From: an uncultured Treponema sp.
GTDB taxonomy: Bacteria > Spirochaetota > Spirochaetia > Treponematales > Treponemataceae
NCBI GenBank assembly: GCA_937902125.1
Contig: CALDIB010000032.1
Location: 1 to 64,000 of the forward strand
Length of the DNA: 64,000 nucleotides
Reading direction: 5' to 3'
Shown here: piece after piece, positions 8,057 to 16,383 of the stretch
How the letters are laid out: every line of letters begins with the position of its first letter
How positions within the stretch are numbered: the stretch's first letter is position 1
Program-made: the position numbers and the translations under genes
Notes under the pieces: generated by a model
What the model was told of the DNA's origin: nothing
What the model saw: only the letters and a program-made list of their open reading frames with translations
Database searches by the model: none

Positions 8057-8779
8057 TTAAAAATTCTGGTATTCTTTTATTATACCAGTTTCCAGAAAAA
8101 AATCAAGTTGCATTTGATATTCTCCGGAATTTATTAAAATCGCAGGAATTTTGTTTATCAACGCCCTTCCTGTAATTTGCTTGGGTTTGTTCCTCAGAAT
8201 TTTTTGGTAATGGGCGCGGACGGCGTTTTTGAGAGCGTTTTTCGCCGCGTCCTCGATTCCCTCAAATCCCTTGTAAATTTTTCCGCCGCCCACGCCCATA
8301 ATGCGGGGGTTTTTTATGTCCGCCCATTGGTTCCAGCTTTGAACCATGCTTTCGTCCCGCTCAAAGTTGGCCCAGCAACGCACCTTGCTTTCGTCAAAAG
8401 TGGGATTTTCGTAGCGGATTCTTTTTGCCTCTTGGTCAAAGGAGCGGATTTCCTTGATTTCAAAATATTCTTCCACGCCCCGCAATTTGTCGCTGGGGGT
8501 GTAGTCAAAAGTCCAGCCGTAAACCATTCCGTTCATCAAAAAGGGGGTGATTTTTTTCATTTGGCCTATGGCGTGGTCGAAAATTCCTTGGTTTTTCCTT
8601 TCTTTTTCGCCGCTTTGGGAAGAGCCGCTTTCCACAAGGCCTGGATAGGCGTCCAATTCAGCCCAAAGGTTAAGGCGGATTTTTCTTTGGAACGTGACCT
8701 CTTGGGCGGAGGCCTTTGGCGCCGCAAAAAGCGCGGCAAGGCCGGCGGCCAAAAAAGCGGACAAGAGTTTTTTTGTCAT
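8057..8779 (-). CDS. Exported protein of unknown function coupled to a rhomboid protease
   Basis: 240 residues with a signal peptide (MTKKLLSAFLAAGLAALFAA...ASA). The start at 8779 overlaps the stop of the rhomboid gene as ATGA, which favours it over the longer reading and indicates translational coupling. The mature protein contains a Gly-rich turn (IMGVGGGKIYKGFEG) followed by an Ala-rich helix and a beta-rich C-terminus. I do not recognise a family. Its tight coupling raises the possibility of a functional link to the protease, unproven. Confidence 0.8.
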   Translation of the reverse strand: MTKKLLSAFLAAGLAALFAAPKASAQEVTFQRKIRLNLWAELDAYPGLVESGSSQSGEKERKNQGIFDHAIGQMKKITPFLMNGMVYGWTFDYTPSDKLRGVEEYFEIKEIRSFDQEAKRIRYENPTFDESKVRCWANFERDESMVQSWNQWADIKNPRIMGVGGGKIYKGFEGIEDAAKNALKNAVRAHYQKILRNKPKQITGRALINKIPAILINSGEYQMQLDFFLETGIIKEYQNF

Positions 8780-9417
8780 CGGAATGCGTCTTTCCATACG
8801 CGTATCGGGTTCACTCCATACCTGACAAGGCAAAAAATCCAGGCCGCCGCGAATCCGCTCAAATGGGTCAAATGCGCCACGCCCTGATTCATTCCAAATG
8901 CTTGGTCAAAGACCGCCATTCCGGCGTAAATCGCTATTAAAAGCGGCGCCGGCACAGGAATCAATCCGAATATAAACACAGTTGAGCGGGGAAAGATTAC
9001 AGCGAAAAGCAATAAAAGCGCGTAAACCGCGCCCGAGGCTCCCACCAAAACCACTCCCCAATAGCCTGAAAGGACGTAAATGCCCAAGGACGCCGCCCCG
9101 CAAAAAATTCCGCAAAGCAAATAAAATAGAATGAATTCCTTTGAGCCTGTCCGTTTTTCGACATAAAGGCCAAAGAAAAGCAAGCCAATCATGTTGCTCA
9201 AAAGGTGGGACCAAGAGCCGTGCATGAACATGTAGGTCAAAAGCTGCCAGTAATAGCGGCCTTTAACGAAGAGGACAGGCTGCAGGCCAAATATGTATTG
9301 CAAGTTTGCGTTGCGGCCGCTTCCTGTAAGGATAAAGGCGACGACATTCAAGGCGGCGATTGCAAGGGAGGCGTAATTGAATGAGTATGAAAATTTTTTT
9401 TGAAGGAGGCTTGGCAT
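8776..9417 (-). CDS. Rhomboid-family intramembrane serine protease
   Basis: 213 residues with six predicted membrane helices. The catalytic pair is visible: Ser128 in GASGAVYAL and His185 in AHLTHLSG. The oxyanion-side HGSWSHLLSNM (H71, N75) is also present. Rhomboids cut membrane proteins within or next to their membrane segments. The gene begins 2 bp after the GGDEF gene and overlaps the next gene by 4 bp, so it is the third gene of a four-gene run from 12146 to 8057. The substrate is unknown; the coupled exported protein downstream has a signal peptide but no obvious membrane helix. Confidence 0.93.
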   Translation of the reverse strand: MPSLLQKKFSYSFNYASLAIAALNVVAFILTGSGRNANLQYIFGLQPVLFVKGRYYWQLLTYMFMHGSWSHLLSNMIGLLFFGLYVEKRTGSKEFILFYLLCGIFCGAASLGIYVLSGYWGVVLVGASGAVYALLLLFAVIFPRSTVFIFGLIPVPAPLLIAIYAGMAVFDQAFGMNQGVAHLTHLSGFAAAWIFCLVRYGVNPIRVWKDAFR

Positions 9418-9419
9418 CG

Positions 9420-10544
9420 CTAGTCTTCTGAGCCGACGTTTGATTCTATCACGCTTTTGTCGGCGAACGTTATTCGGTTTCTGCCTGAATTTTTTGAAAC
9501 GTAAAGGGCTTTGTCGGCTTGCTCCACAAATTCCTTTGCGCTCATGACGGGATTTGTTTCCTTGTCAAATACGCTCACTCCGCCTGAGATTGTGACTTGG
9601 ACTTTTTGTCCTTCGTAGTCAAAATTCATGTCCTCAATGTTGGCCCTAATCCGCTCGGCCACTTGCATGGCGTCCTCTTTAAGCGTGTTGGGAAGCATGA
9701 CCGTAAATTCTTCGCCGCCGTAACGGCTGGCCATGTCCTGGGAACGGATTGAGCTTTTTATGATTTTGGCCACCGTCATAAGGACGTAGTCGCCGCACGC
9801 GTGTCCGTACGTGTCGTTGAAATTCTTAAAGTGGTCGATGTCGAACATGATCACGCCGATTGGAAGGTTGTGCAAGTTTGCCAAATCCAAGCGGTCGGTC
9901 AATTGATTGAAGAAGTAATACTTTAGCTTGAGGCGGGTCATCATGTCGGTTGACGAGCGTTCCAAGAGGGCGGCGTTGTTGATGGCCATGCTGGCAAGGG
10001 AGGCTATGTTCAATATTTGCTTTGTGTCGTAGTCGTTGAATGAGGTTCCGTCTCCCAAATCCATGCGCTCGCCTAAAAGCAAAATTCCGTTCATGCGGTT
10101 CTTTTGGAAGAGGGGAACAATCATGGACGGGTTGAGGGAATAAATTTGCTCCAAAGGCTCGTCAGGCAGCGCGCTTTGAATGTCGCGGACAAAGAAAACC
10201 CTTTCTTTTTCGTTTAGAACGTCCACGACGGGGCTGTTCATGGGAATTGAATAGTTGATTGAACTGTCCAAGTCCATGCCTGTGTAGTTGTTGCTCAAGT
10301 TGAACGAGTCCGTCTCAAAGTCGTCAAGGACAAAAATTCCCGCGCCCAAAACCCTCATTTGGCACATGCAAGTGTATAGTATGGATTCTATAAGGGTGGA
10401 GTAGTCCAACGTGGAGCAAAGGGAGCGCGCGACTTCCAACAATTGCTGCAAGTCGTAGAGGCGCTTTTCGTAGCGCTCTGTAAGAGACTCAATCGTTTCG
10501 TTTTTTCCAGCCTTCAATTCAAAGGCGTTTTCTTGCTCTGCCAT
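9420..10544 (-). CDS. GAF-GGDEF diguanylate cyclase
   Basis: 374 residues. A short helical N-terminus precedes a GAF-type sensory domain (about 40-195). The GGDEF domain (about 205-365) has an intact GGEEF active site at 276-280 and an RxxD inhibitory site five residues before it (RSQD), so it should make cyclic di-GMP with product inhibition. No membrane segment is evident, so it probably senses a cytoplasmic signal. It lies 12 bp downstream of the 529-aa gene and 2 bp upstream of the rhomboid gene. Confidence 0.92.
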   Translation of the reverse strand: MAEQENAFELKAGKNETIESLTERYEKRLYDLQQLLEVARSLCSTLDYSTLIESILYTCMCQMRVLGAGIFVLDDFETDSFNLSNNYTGMDLDSSINYSIPMNSPVVDVLNEKERVFFVRDIQSALPDEPLEQIYSLNPSMIVPLFQKNRMNGILLLGERMDLGDGTSFNDYDTKQILNIASLASMAINNAALLERSSTDMMTRLKLKYYFFNQLTDRLDLANLHNLPIGVIMFDIDHFKNFNDTYGHACGDYVLMTVAKIIKSSIRSQDMASRYGGEEFTVMLPNTLKEDAMQVAERIRANIEDMNFDYEGQKVQVTISGGVSVFDKETNPVMSAKEFVEQADKALYVSKNSGRNRITFADKSVIESNVGSED

Positions 10545-10556
10545 TTGACCTAATCT

Positions 10557-12146
10557 TTATTCCTTAGCCTTTTTTATTATAACATAATTTCTGATAATTT
10601 CAAAGAAATTTTGCCATAATGGATATTGCAGTTCAAGCAGGGATGTGCTTTCCCTATTTCTTGAGGAAAACATTATTCCCTTCAAATTGGACACAAGCTC
10701 GCTTTTTGACCTTTTTGTGTCTGTGATGCAGTCGCCCAAATTGTCATGGAGCAAAAGCAGCAGGGAAGACACTTTTTGTATTATCTCCTTTGCCTCGTTA
10801 TTTATAGAATCGACCATATTAGACAATTTTTTAGTGAATTCGGCGTTTTTGTGGCTGTCGGCGATTAAATTGTTGATGGAAGCCAAACTGTATTTTTGTC
10901 CGTCGCTAAAAGCGGCCTCAAATTGTCCGATAAGGTTCAGGCTGTCGTTGACCGCGAAAACTGTTTGGGAAAAAGATGTTTTGGCCGCTGGATTGGTGAA
11001 CAAGCCTTCCACAACAATGTCGTTCACTACGTTGCGTATGGGTTCGGAATAGTATTTTTTGAGGAAGGTTTTTAGAACTCGCAGGGGCATTACCCACATA
11101 AAGTTTGAGGCCGCGTTTTTTCCGATGATGTCCATGGTGTCGGTGTTGTAGCCTTCAAGAACGTCGATTTTTCCGTCTGGAAAAAGCTCCGAAAGCTCTT
11201 GCTTTACATAGTCGTCCTTAATTTCGTTGCGGATTCTTTGTTCGTCGGCGACAAATTGCTTTTGGATTTCCTCCGCGAAATTCTTGCGGACATTTTCTTT
11301 GTAGCTGGCCTTTTGCGGCGTGAAATTTGGGTCTGACTTTGAAAGGCAAATGAGGTTCTTTAGGGTGTCGGCGGTCAGGGTGTTTTTGATGATGGCCTGA
11401 ATTCTGCGCAGATTTTGCAAGAGCTCTTTTTTTGTCCTTGTGTCGTTGGGGACTCCGGTAAGCAGCTCGTTCAGCGCCAAAATGGCGTTTCCAACGGACA
11501 TCGTTATTGAATAGTCCGCGGTCAAATAGTAGAGGTCAAGAAAAGTGTTTTCCAACGTTGACGGAGGAATCGCTTGGTAGTCTGGAACATAGTCGGTCTC
11601 TTCTCGGCGCGCGGCAAATTCTTCGTCAAAAATCTTTAGGGGAGTCACAAAGTTAAAGCGGCACAAGTCGGCCAGTTGGTGAAGCGAAGTGATCACGTCG
11701 TCCATCTTGCTGAATTGGGGGCCGTTCAAGTCAGACACAATTTTTTCAAGATTTTTCTTTTGTTCGTCAAAAGCGTCCCTTTGGTTGTTCTCTCCCGCTT
11801 GCAGGGTCTGCTTTTTTCTTTCTTCGTATGAAAGCGAGTCCAAAATGCGCTTGTCTTCTTCGGTGTAGCCGGTTACGATAAGCTCTTCCTCAAAGCGGTG
11901 GTTCCGTCTTATGTCTGGGCTTGCGATTGTCATGTCCAATATTTTGGCTATGGGAAGAGTGTTTTCGTAAAGAACTCTCAGGGCCTCGGCAAAGTTGGGT
12001 TGAACCAGATCGTTTTTGTAAATTTGCGCCGGATGAACGCGCAGTTCCCCCTCGATTTTGCGCAGCTTTATCTTTTTCTGCACTTCAGGCGAGTTTGAGC
12101 GGAATAGAATGTCAAAAATGTCTGCTAAAGCCTGCAAGAAAGACAT
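10557..12146 (-). CDS. Large cytoplasmic protein of unknown function, probably Treponema-restricted
   Basis: 529 residues, mostly helical, without signal peptide or membrane segment. Features are an N-terminal amphipathic helix (MSFLQALADIFDILF), a charged helix near 120-150 and long helices towards the C-terminus. It may belong to the DUF5312 group known from treponemes, but that is from memory and unverified. It heads the run with the diguanylate cyclase and rhomboid. The promoter TTGATA-17-TATAAT ends 8 nt before the ATG, so the mRNA should be leaderless or nearly so, although an AGG occurs within those 8 nt. Confidence 0.8.
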   Translation of the reverse strand: MSFLQALADIFDILFRSNSPEVQKKIKLRKIEGELRVHPAQIYKNDLVQPNFAEALRVLYENTLPIAKILDMTIASPDIRRNHRFEEELIVTGYTEEDKRILDSLSYEERKKQTLQAGENNQRDAFDEQKKNLEKIVSDLNGPQFSKMDDVITSLHQLADLCRFNFVTPLKIFDEEFAARREETDYVPDYQAIPPSTLENTFLDLYYLTADYSITMSVGNAILALNELLTGVPNDTRTKKELLQNLRRIQAIIKNTLTADTLKNLICLSKSDPNFTPQKASYKENVRKNFAEEIQKQFVADEQRIRNEIKDDYVKQELSELFPDGKIDVLEGYNTDTMDIIGKNAASNFMWVMPLRVLKTFLKKYYSEPIRNVVNDIVVEGLFTNPAAKTSFSQTVFAVNDSLNLIGQFEAAFSDGQKYSLASINNLIADSHKNAEFTKKLSNMVDSINNEAKEIIQKVSSLLLLLHDNLGDCITDTKRSKSELVSNLKGIMFSSRNRESTSLLELQYPLWQNFFEIIRNYVIIKKAKE

Positions 12147-12154
12147 GTCTGCCT

Positions 12155-12183
12155 ATTATAGCGCGGCTTATGGAAATTATCAA
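12155..12183 (-). promoter_or_regulatory. Promoter of the 529-aa gene, leaderless type
   Basis: TTGATA (12183-12178), 17 nt, TATAAT (12160-12155), then 8 nt to the ATG at 12146. It forms the downstream end of repeat copy 1. Confidence 0.75.
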
Positions 12184-12393
12184 GAAATATTTTTTGACCA
12201 AAATTGCTTGATTTTACTGGAATTGCTTGAAAAACTGGAAAACGCCGCGCTTTTGCTAATTGAAGTTATTTACGCGCCTCTTGCGAGGCGGACTGGCAAT
12301 AGCGCGGCTTGCTGTTTTTATCAAGAAATATTTTTCAGGCAAAAAACGCTTGAAAATGCGGGGGCTTGTTTGAAAAGCTGGAAAGCGCCGCGC
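12158..12393. repeat. Two degenerate direct copies of a ~95-bp promoter-bearing unit
   Basis: Copy 1 is 12158-12250 and copy 2 is 12299-12393. Each starts with AGCGCGGC and ends with GCCGCGC, an inverted terminal repeat. Each contains TTATCAAGAAATATTTTT, then a CTTGA and a C-GGAAA-CG stretch before the end. Read on the minus strand each copy carries TTGATA at the same place with 17-nt spacing: TATAAT follows in copy 1 and TATTGC (12301-12296) in copy 2. Between the copies is a hairpin CGCCTC-TTGC-GAGGCG (12275-12290). Confidence 0.75.
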
Positions 12394-12400
12394 CTGCGCG

Positions 12401-13393
12401 TCAGGCTTCTTGCAAAAAGGGCGCGAAGATGGCTTGGTAGTCGGCGCGGCTGGAGGCTTGGACTATGCGGCGGCGCAGTTCTCCCACCCCTTGAACGCCT
12501 TTGGAATAGGCGCAAAAGCGCTTTCGCATTTCAAGACAGGCGGACTTTTCCCCTATGTCTCCGCTTAAAATGTCAAGCTCCTTTAGGCCGGCCTCCAAGG
12601 ATTCCCGGATTGGAATTTCGTCAAAGGAGCCGGTTTCAAGCAATTGCCGGGTCTGCCTAAAGATGAAGGGTCTGCCCATGGCTCCCCGCGCGAACATCAC
12701 CGCGTCGCAGCCGCTTTCTTCCAACATTCTTTTGGCTTCTTGGGGGCTGAAGGCGTCGCCGCTTCCAAAAATGGGAACGCGGCCGGCGGAAAATTTGACC
12801 AGTTCCGCCAAAATGTTCCAGTCGGCCTTGCCCTCGTAGCCTTGGGCGCGGGTTCTGGGGTGAATCGTTATGGCGGCGGCTCCTGCTTTTATGGCGGCGT
12901 CGGCCGCTTCTTTCCAAGTCAAATTTTGGGAGTCCCAGCCGCTTCTTATTTTTACCGTTACAGGAACCCTTCCTTCCGCGGCCTTGGCCACGGCGGAAAC
13001 GATTTTGTAAAGCTTTTCTGGATTTCTTGTAAGCTCGCTTCCGGCGCCGCTTTTTATGATTTTGGGAACCGGGCAGCCGCAATTTATGTCAATCAATTCG
13101 CAGGAAGTCCGCTCCAAGACCATGCGGGCGCCTTCTTCCATCACTTCAGGATTTCCGCCGAAAATTTGAACGGCGTAAGCCTTTTCGTTGGGGGCGCGGC
13201 GCATAAGAAGAGCGGTCTTTTCGCTTCCCCGGGTAAGGGCCTCCATGCTGACCATTTCCGTGTAGCAAAACGAGGCGCCCCCTTGGAAGCAGACGCTCCT
13301 AAAGGCGCGGTCGCTGTAACCGGCCACCGGCGCCAAAAAGAGGTTTCCGTCAAGGGCGAGGTTTCCGATTTGGACGGAATGGTAGAGGCTCAT
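12401..13393 (-). CDS. dus: tRNA-dihydrouridine synthase
   Basis: 330 residues. An FMN enzyme that reduces uridine to dihydrouridine in tRNA D-loops. Visible motifs are LAPVAGYSDRAFR near the N-terminus, VQIFGGNPEVM, the catalytic-cysteine region DINCGCPVPKI, and the phosphate-binding GDAF and FARGAMGRPF near the C-terminus of the barrel. The start at 13393 overlaps the tatD stop as ATGA. This supports MSLYHSVQIG over the longer reading and indicates coupled translation with tatD. Confidence 0.95.
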   Translation of the reverse strand: MSLYHSVQIGNLALDGNLFLAPVAGYSDRAFRSVCFQGGASFCYTEMVSMEALTRGSEKTALLMRRAPNEKAYAVQIFGGNPEVMEEGARMVLERTSCELIDINCGCPVPKIIKSGAGSELTRNPEKLYKIVSAVAKAAEGRVPVTVKIRSGWDSQNLTWKEAADAAIKAGAAAITIHPRTRAQGYEGKADWNILAELVKFSAGRVPIFGSGDAFSPQEAKRMLEESGCDAVMFARGAMGRPFIFRQTRQLLETGSFDEIPIRESLEAGLKELDILSGDIGEKSACLEMRKRFCAYSKGVQGVGELRRRIVQASSRADYQAIFAPFLQEA

Positions 13394-14172
13394 TCGGGCA
13401 AATTGAATGCTTTGCAGCTGTTCTTCCAAAGCTGGACGCTCAACTCTTCCAAGGGAAGCTCAAGCATCTCCGAAAGGAAGGTGGCCGTGCTGGGAAGCAT
13501 CTTGGGCATAGTGCGCTTTTTTTCGCGGAATTCAGCCGGAATCATAAATGGGCTTTCAGTCTCTATCAAGATTCTGTCAACCGGAATGTTCAACACCGTT
13601 TCGTGCAAGTTGCGGGCGTTGCGGTATGTCAAATTTCCGGCAAAGCTGAACCAAACGTTAAGATTTGCGTCCAAGCACTTTTTTGCGTAGGCCGCGTCCT
13701 CGCTGTAGCAGTGGAGAATGGCGCCCTTTTCGGGAATGCGCTGGCTTAGAATGTCAAAAACATCTTTTCCCGCGTCCCGATTGTGGATTATTACGGGCAG
13801 CTTGTGTTTTTGCGCCAACTCAAGCTGGGTGATGAAGGCTTCGATTTGCGCGCTTTTGTTTCCATATTGCTTGAAGTAGTCCAAGCCGGTTTCTCCCACG
13901 GCGATGACGTTGGGAAGCTTTAAATTTTCTTCAATTGTGCGAACCCAATCCTTGCCGGGATTTGTTATTTCAGACGGCGCCACTCCGCAAGCGTGATAGA
14001 CTCCCGGCGCGTTTTTAAGAGCGGGGTAGACCTTGGCGAAGTCGTGGAGAGAGTTGTTTATGCTGACAATGCGGTTCACGCCGGCCATTTTGGCCTGCTG
14101 AATCACGCGCAATTGTTCAATTGGATCATCGTATATCAGCCCGATGTGAGCGTGAGTGTCAAAAAACTGCAT
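13390..14172 (-). CDS. tatD: TatD-family metal-dependent hydrolase / DNase
   Basis: 260 residues, full length for the family. An amidohydrolase-fold metal enzyme; family members are 3'-5' DNases or RNases or D-aminoacyl-tRNA deacylase-like proteins. Metal ligands are visible as THAHIGL, GETGLDYF and IIHNRDA. AGGACAT precedes the start. It is the first gene of a two-gene operon with dus. Confidence 0.92.
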   Translation of the reverse strand: MQFFDTHAHIGLIYDDPIEQLRVIQQAKMAGVNRIVSINNSLHDFAKVYPALKNAPGVYHACGVAPSEITNPGKDWVRTIEENLKLPNVIAVGETGLDYFKQYGNKSAQIEAFITQLELAQKHKLPVIIHNRDAGKDVFDILSQRIPEKGAILHCYSEDAAYAKKCLDANLNVWFSFAGNLTYRNARNLHETVLNIPVDRILIETESPFMIPAEFREKKRTMPKMLPSTATFLSEMLELPLEELSVQLWKNSCKAFNLPE

Positions 14173-14354
14173 GGCTTATGTCCTAAAAAATTGTTGCGAG
14201 TAAATAACGCCTCAAGGCGGAACTTACATTTTGCATTCAAAGCGTTTTCAAATAATATAGCGCCATTTTTAAATATTGTCAAATTTTTACTATAATTTGT
14301 CGATAATATAGCGGCGGACAAGATTGCCGCCAACCTTTGTCATTTGCGCTTGTA

Positions 14355-14383
14355 TTGACAAAAAGGCAAATTTATGGTAGGAT
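14355..14383 (+). promoter_or_regulatory. Promoter of the M23 peptidase operon, leaderless type
   Basis: TTGACA - 17 nt - TAGGAT, then 8 nt to the ATG at 14392. The start site would be at about 14390, so only 1-2 nt of leader remain. Confidence 0.7.
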
Positions 14384-14391
14384 GGGGGATA

Positions 14392-15402
14392 ATGGCTAAA
14401 AAGCGCGATTTGTCAAAAATAATGTCAAAATCATTCTCAACAAAGCGAACTTTTGGCGACAAGCTTGCCGACACTGCCTCAAGGGTTTTTCATGTCTTGG
14501 ACAACAAACTTACCGTGATGATTGTTCCCCACGCGCAGGGAAAAGTGGTCAACTTTCAGACCAATGTTTTTGCCATGCTTTTGGGAATCGCCATCGCTTT
14601 GGGCATTGTTTTAAGTTTTATTTTCTTCAATAAAAACGCGATAAATTCCAGCGCGGAAATCAGCCGCCTGTTCACCGAAAATCGGCAGACTATGGCCAGC
14701 CTTGACGAGTTGCGGGACGAAAACAACAATCTCCTGCAAACTGCCAAGCGCTTTCAGTCTTCCCTCAACCAGTCCCTTTCGCTTTTGGGAATAGAAAGCC
14801 AGAACGACGCCTCAAACGCGCCCCTTAACAACGGAGACCTTTCGTCCCTTTTTAGCATGGAAGAATTGGCCACTGGAAGCGTCCGAGAGGCCGCCGACAT
14901 TCGCCAGTTGACTTCCTATTTGGAAGGAGCTGTCCAGCCGATTGAGCAAATCGGAAAAATGCTTGAAACCCAAAATTCATTGTTCAGCGACATTCCCAGC
15001 ATTTGGCCGGTCAGAAGCCCCCAACTTCACATTTCTATGGGCTTTGGACCTATGGTGCACCCCATTACCGGCCAGTGGTATGTTCACAAGGGCTTGGACA
15101 TGTCCACATGGCGAAGCGGAGACCCGATTCATGTTGCGGCCAACGGTCAGGTTGTCACGGTGGCCTACGACATGGGATACGGAAACAATGTAATCGTAAA
15201 GCACAAGCACGGAATTTACACTCGTTACGCCCACATGAACACAATTCGCGTCACTAAGGGCCAGTTTGTTTCCCAAGGCGATGTTATCGGAACAATCGGA
15301 AACACCGGCGTGACCACCGGTCCCCACCTTCACTACGAAGTCCATATCGGAAGCGATGTAGTCGATCCGATAAAATACCTTAACATAAAGGTTTCAAACT
15401 AA
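14392..15402 (+). CDS. M23-family peptidoglycan endopeptidase with membrane anchor
   Basis: 336 residues. A basic cytoplasmic N-terminus is followed by a membrane helix near 60-85 (AMLLGIAIALGIVLSFIFF), a coiled-coil region (about 90-140) and a C-terminal LytM/M23 domain. Zinc ligands are visible: HKGLDMS (H and D) and the closing PHLHYEVH. It likely cleaves cross-bridges in the periplasm. The promoter position favours ATG 14392; ATG 14374 would lie upstream of the predicted start of transcription. The stop overlaps the bactofilin start (TAATG), a pairing known from cell-shape modules in other bacteria. Confidence 0.9.
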   Translation: MAKKRDLSKIMSKSFSTKRTFGDKLADTASRVFHVLDNKLTVMIVPHAQGKVVNFQTNVFAMLLGIAIALGIVLSFIFFNKNAINSSAEISRLFTENRQTMASLDELRDENNNLLQTAKRFQSSLNQSLSLLGIESQNDASNAPLNNGDLSSLFSMEELATGSVREAADIRQLTSYLEGAVQPIEQIGKMLETQNSLFSDIPSIWPVRSPQLHISMGFGPMVHPITGQWYVHKGLDMSTWRSGDPIHVAANGQVVTVAYDMGYGNNVIVKHKHGIYTRYAHMNTIRVTKGQFVSQGDVIGTIGNTGVTTGPHLHYEVHIGSDVVDPIKYLNIKVSN

Positions 15403-15815
15403 TGGCTCTTCTTTCCGACGACATTTCAATTTGTACCCTTGTCGGTTCAGGCTCGGTTTTTTCGGGAAACATGCGCGTCAACGGAGCCATGATGGTTGAC
15501 GGAGACATTGACGGCGATTTGGAAGTCAGCGGAAATTTAATCGTGGGCGAAAAGGCCAGGGTCAGGGGAAACATCAACGCAAAATCGGCTGTCATAAGCG
15601 GAATAGTTTTGGGCGACGTTACCGCTCCTGAAAGCATTCGCCTTACAGAAACTTCCACTGTAATTGGAGACATAGCCACCCACCGCCTGCAAATCGCCCA
15701 GGGCGTTGTTTTTAACGGACATTGCATCGCTTTGAGCGACGACGACCTTTTTGAAAAGGAATCCGTAAAGCAACGGCAATTGCGTGAAATAAAAAGCAAG
15801 ACGATTATCAAATGA
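15402..15815 (+). CDS. Bactofilin, polymer-forming cytoskeletal protein
   Basis: 137 residues, a typical bactofilin length. The centre (about 15-110) is a right-handed beta-helix of short repeats rich in G-x-I/V-x-G (VFSGNMRVNGAMMVDGDIDG). Both ends are short and unstructured. Bactofilins polymerise without nucleotide and often position M23 hydrolases to shape the cell. Coupling by TAATG to the M23 gene and a 4-bp overlap with the next gene put it in one operon. A role in helical cell shape is inference. Confidence 0.93.
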   Translation: MALLSDDISICTLVGSGSVFSGNMRVNGAMMVDGDIDGDLEVSGNLIVGEKARVRGNINAKSAVISGIVLGDVTAPESIRLTETSTVIGDIATHRLQIAQGVVFNGHCIALSDDDLFEKESVKQRQLREIKSKTIIK

Positions 15816-16363
15816 ATCTGATTGATCCAACAAGCAACGGATTGTATTACAACGCCACGCAAACGGCGGCGAGCCAAGCCGCCAGCCAAGCGGCTTCTCA
15901 ATCCGTGCGAAAGAGCGAAAAAGACAAGGCTGTCAAAAAACCCGTTTTTTCATCGATGGTGGACAAAAAGCGGGAAGAAAACATTTTGGCAAGCCAAGGC
16001 CTTCCGCCTGAAATTGCGGGGCTTAGCCAAGAAGACGCGATTGTTTTTTTAAAGGACCAATTGGATTCCGCCGGCGACGCGCTGAGCGAAAGTTCCAGCG
16101 GCAAGGATTTTGAAAACTACAAAAAGGCTGTCAGCCAGTTTATCAAGTACATGCAAAAAAATAATTTTGTCGTGGAAGAGCATAAGCGTTTTGGTCGAAC
16201 CCGTTTGGGCAAGAAAAAAGACCCGGCGATTTTGATTCAAACGATTGACAAGCGGCTTGAGCAGTTGAATTACGACGTTTGGTTCAACCATTTGGACAAG
16301 CTTAAGCTTCTTGAAAAAATTCACGAAATAAACGGTTTGGTGGTAGACTTGACCGACGTTTAG
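15812..16363 (+). CDS. YaaR-family (DUF327) protein
   Basis: 183 residues. After a low-complexity Ala/Ser/Gln stretch (about 17-32) the rest is helical, with conserved-looking YKKAVSQFIKYMQKNNFVVEEH and IQTIDKRLEQLNYDVW segments typical of the YaaR family. In Bacillus yaaR lies close to yaaT; here yaaT (PSP1 type) follows after 20 bp. The biochemical function is not known. The start overlaps the bactofilin stop by 4 bp. Confidence 0.85.
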   Translation: MNLIDPTSNGLYYNATQTAASQAASQAASQSVRKSEKDKAVKKPVFSSMVDKKREENILASQGLPPEIAGLSQEDAIVFLKDQLDSAGDALSESSSGKDFENYKKAVSQFIKYMQKNNFVVEEHKRFGRTRLGKKKDPAILIQTIDKRLEQLNYDVWFNHLDKLKLLEKIHEINGLVVDLTDV

Positions 16364-16383
16364 GAATAAAATAAGGTGAACTT

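Noticed and set aside
12158..12393. Tandem structured RNA such as a double riboswitch
   Set aside because: The copies fold weakly, and the gene-proximal copy ends in a promoter whose start site lies at the ATG, so the repeat would not be part of the mRNA.
12644..13690. Plus-strand reading frame of 348 codons
   Set aside because: It runs antisense to dus and tatD and is a by-product of their GC-rich codons.
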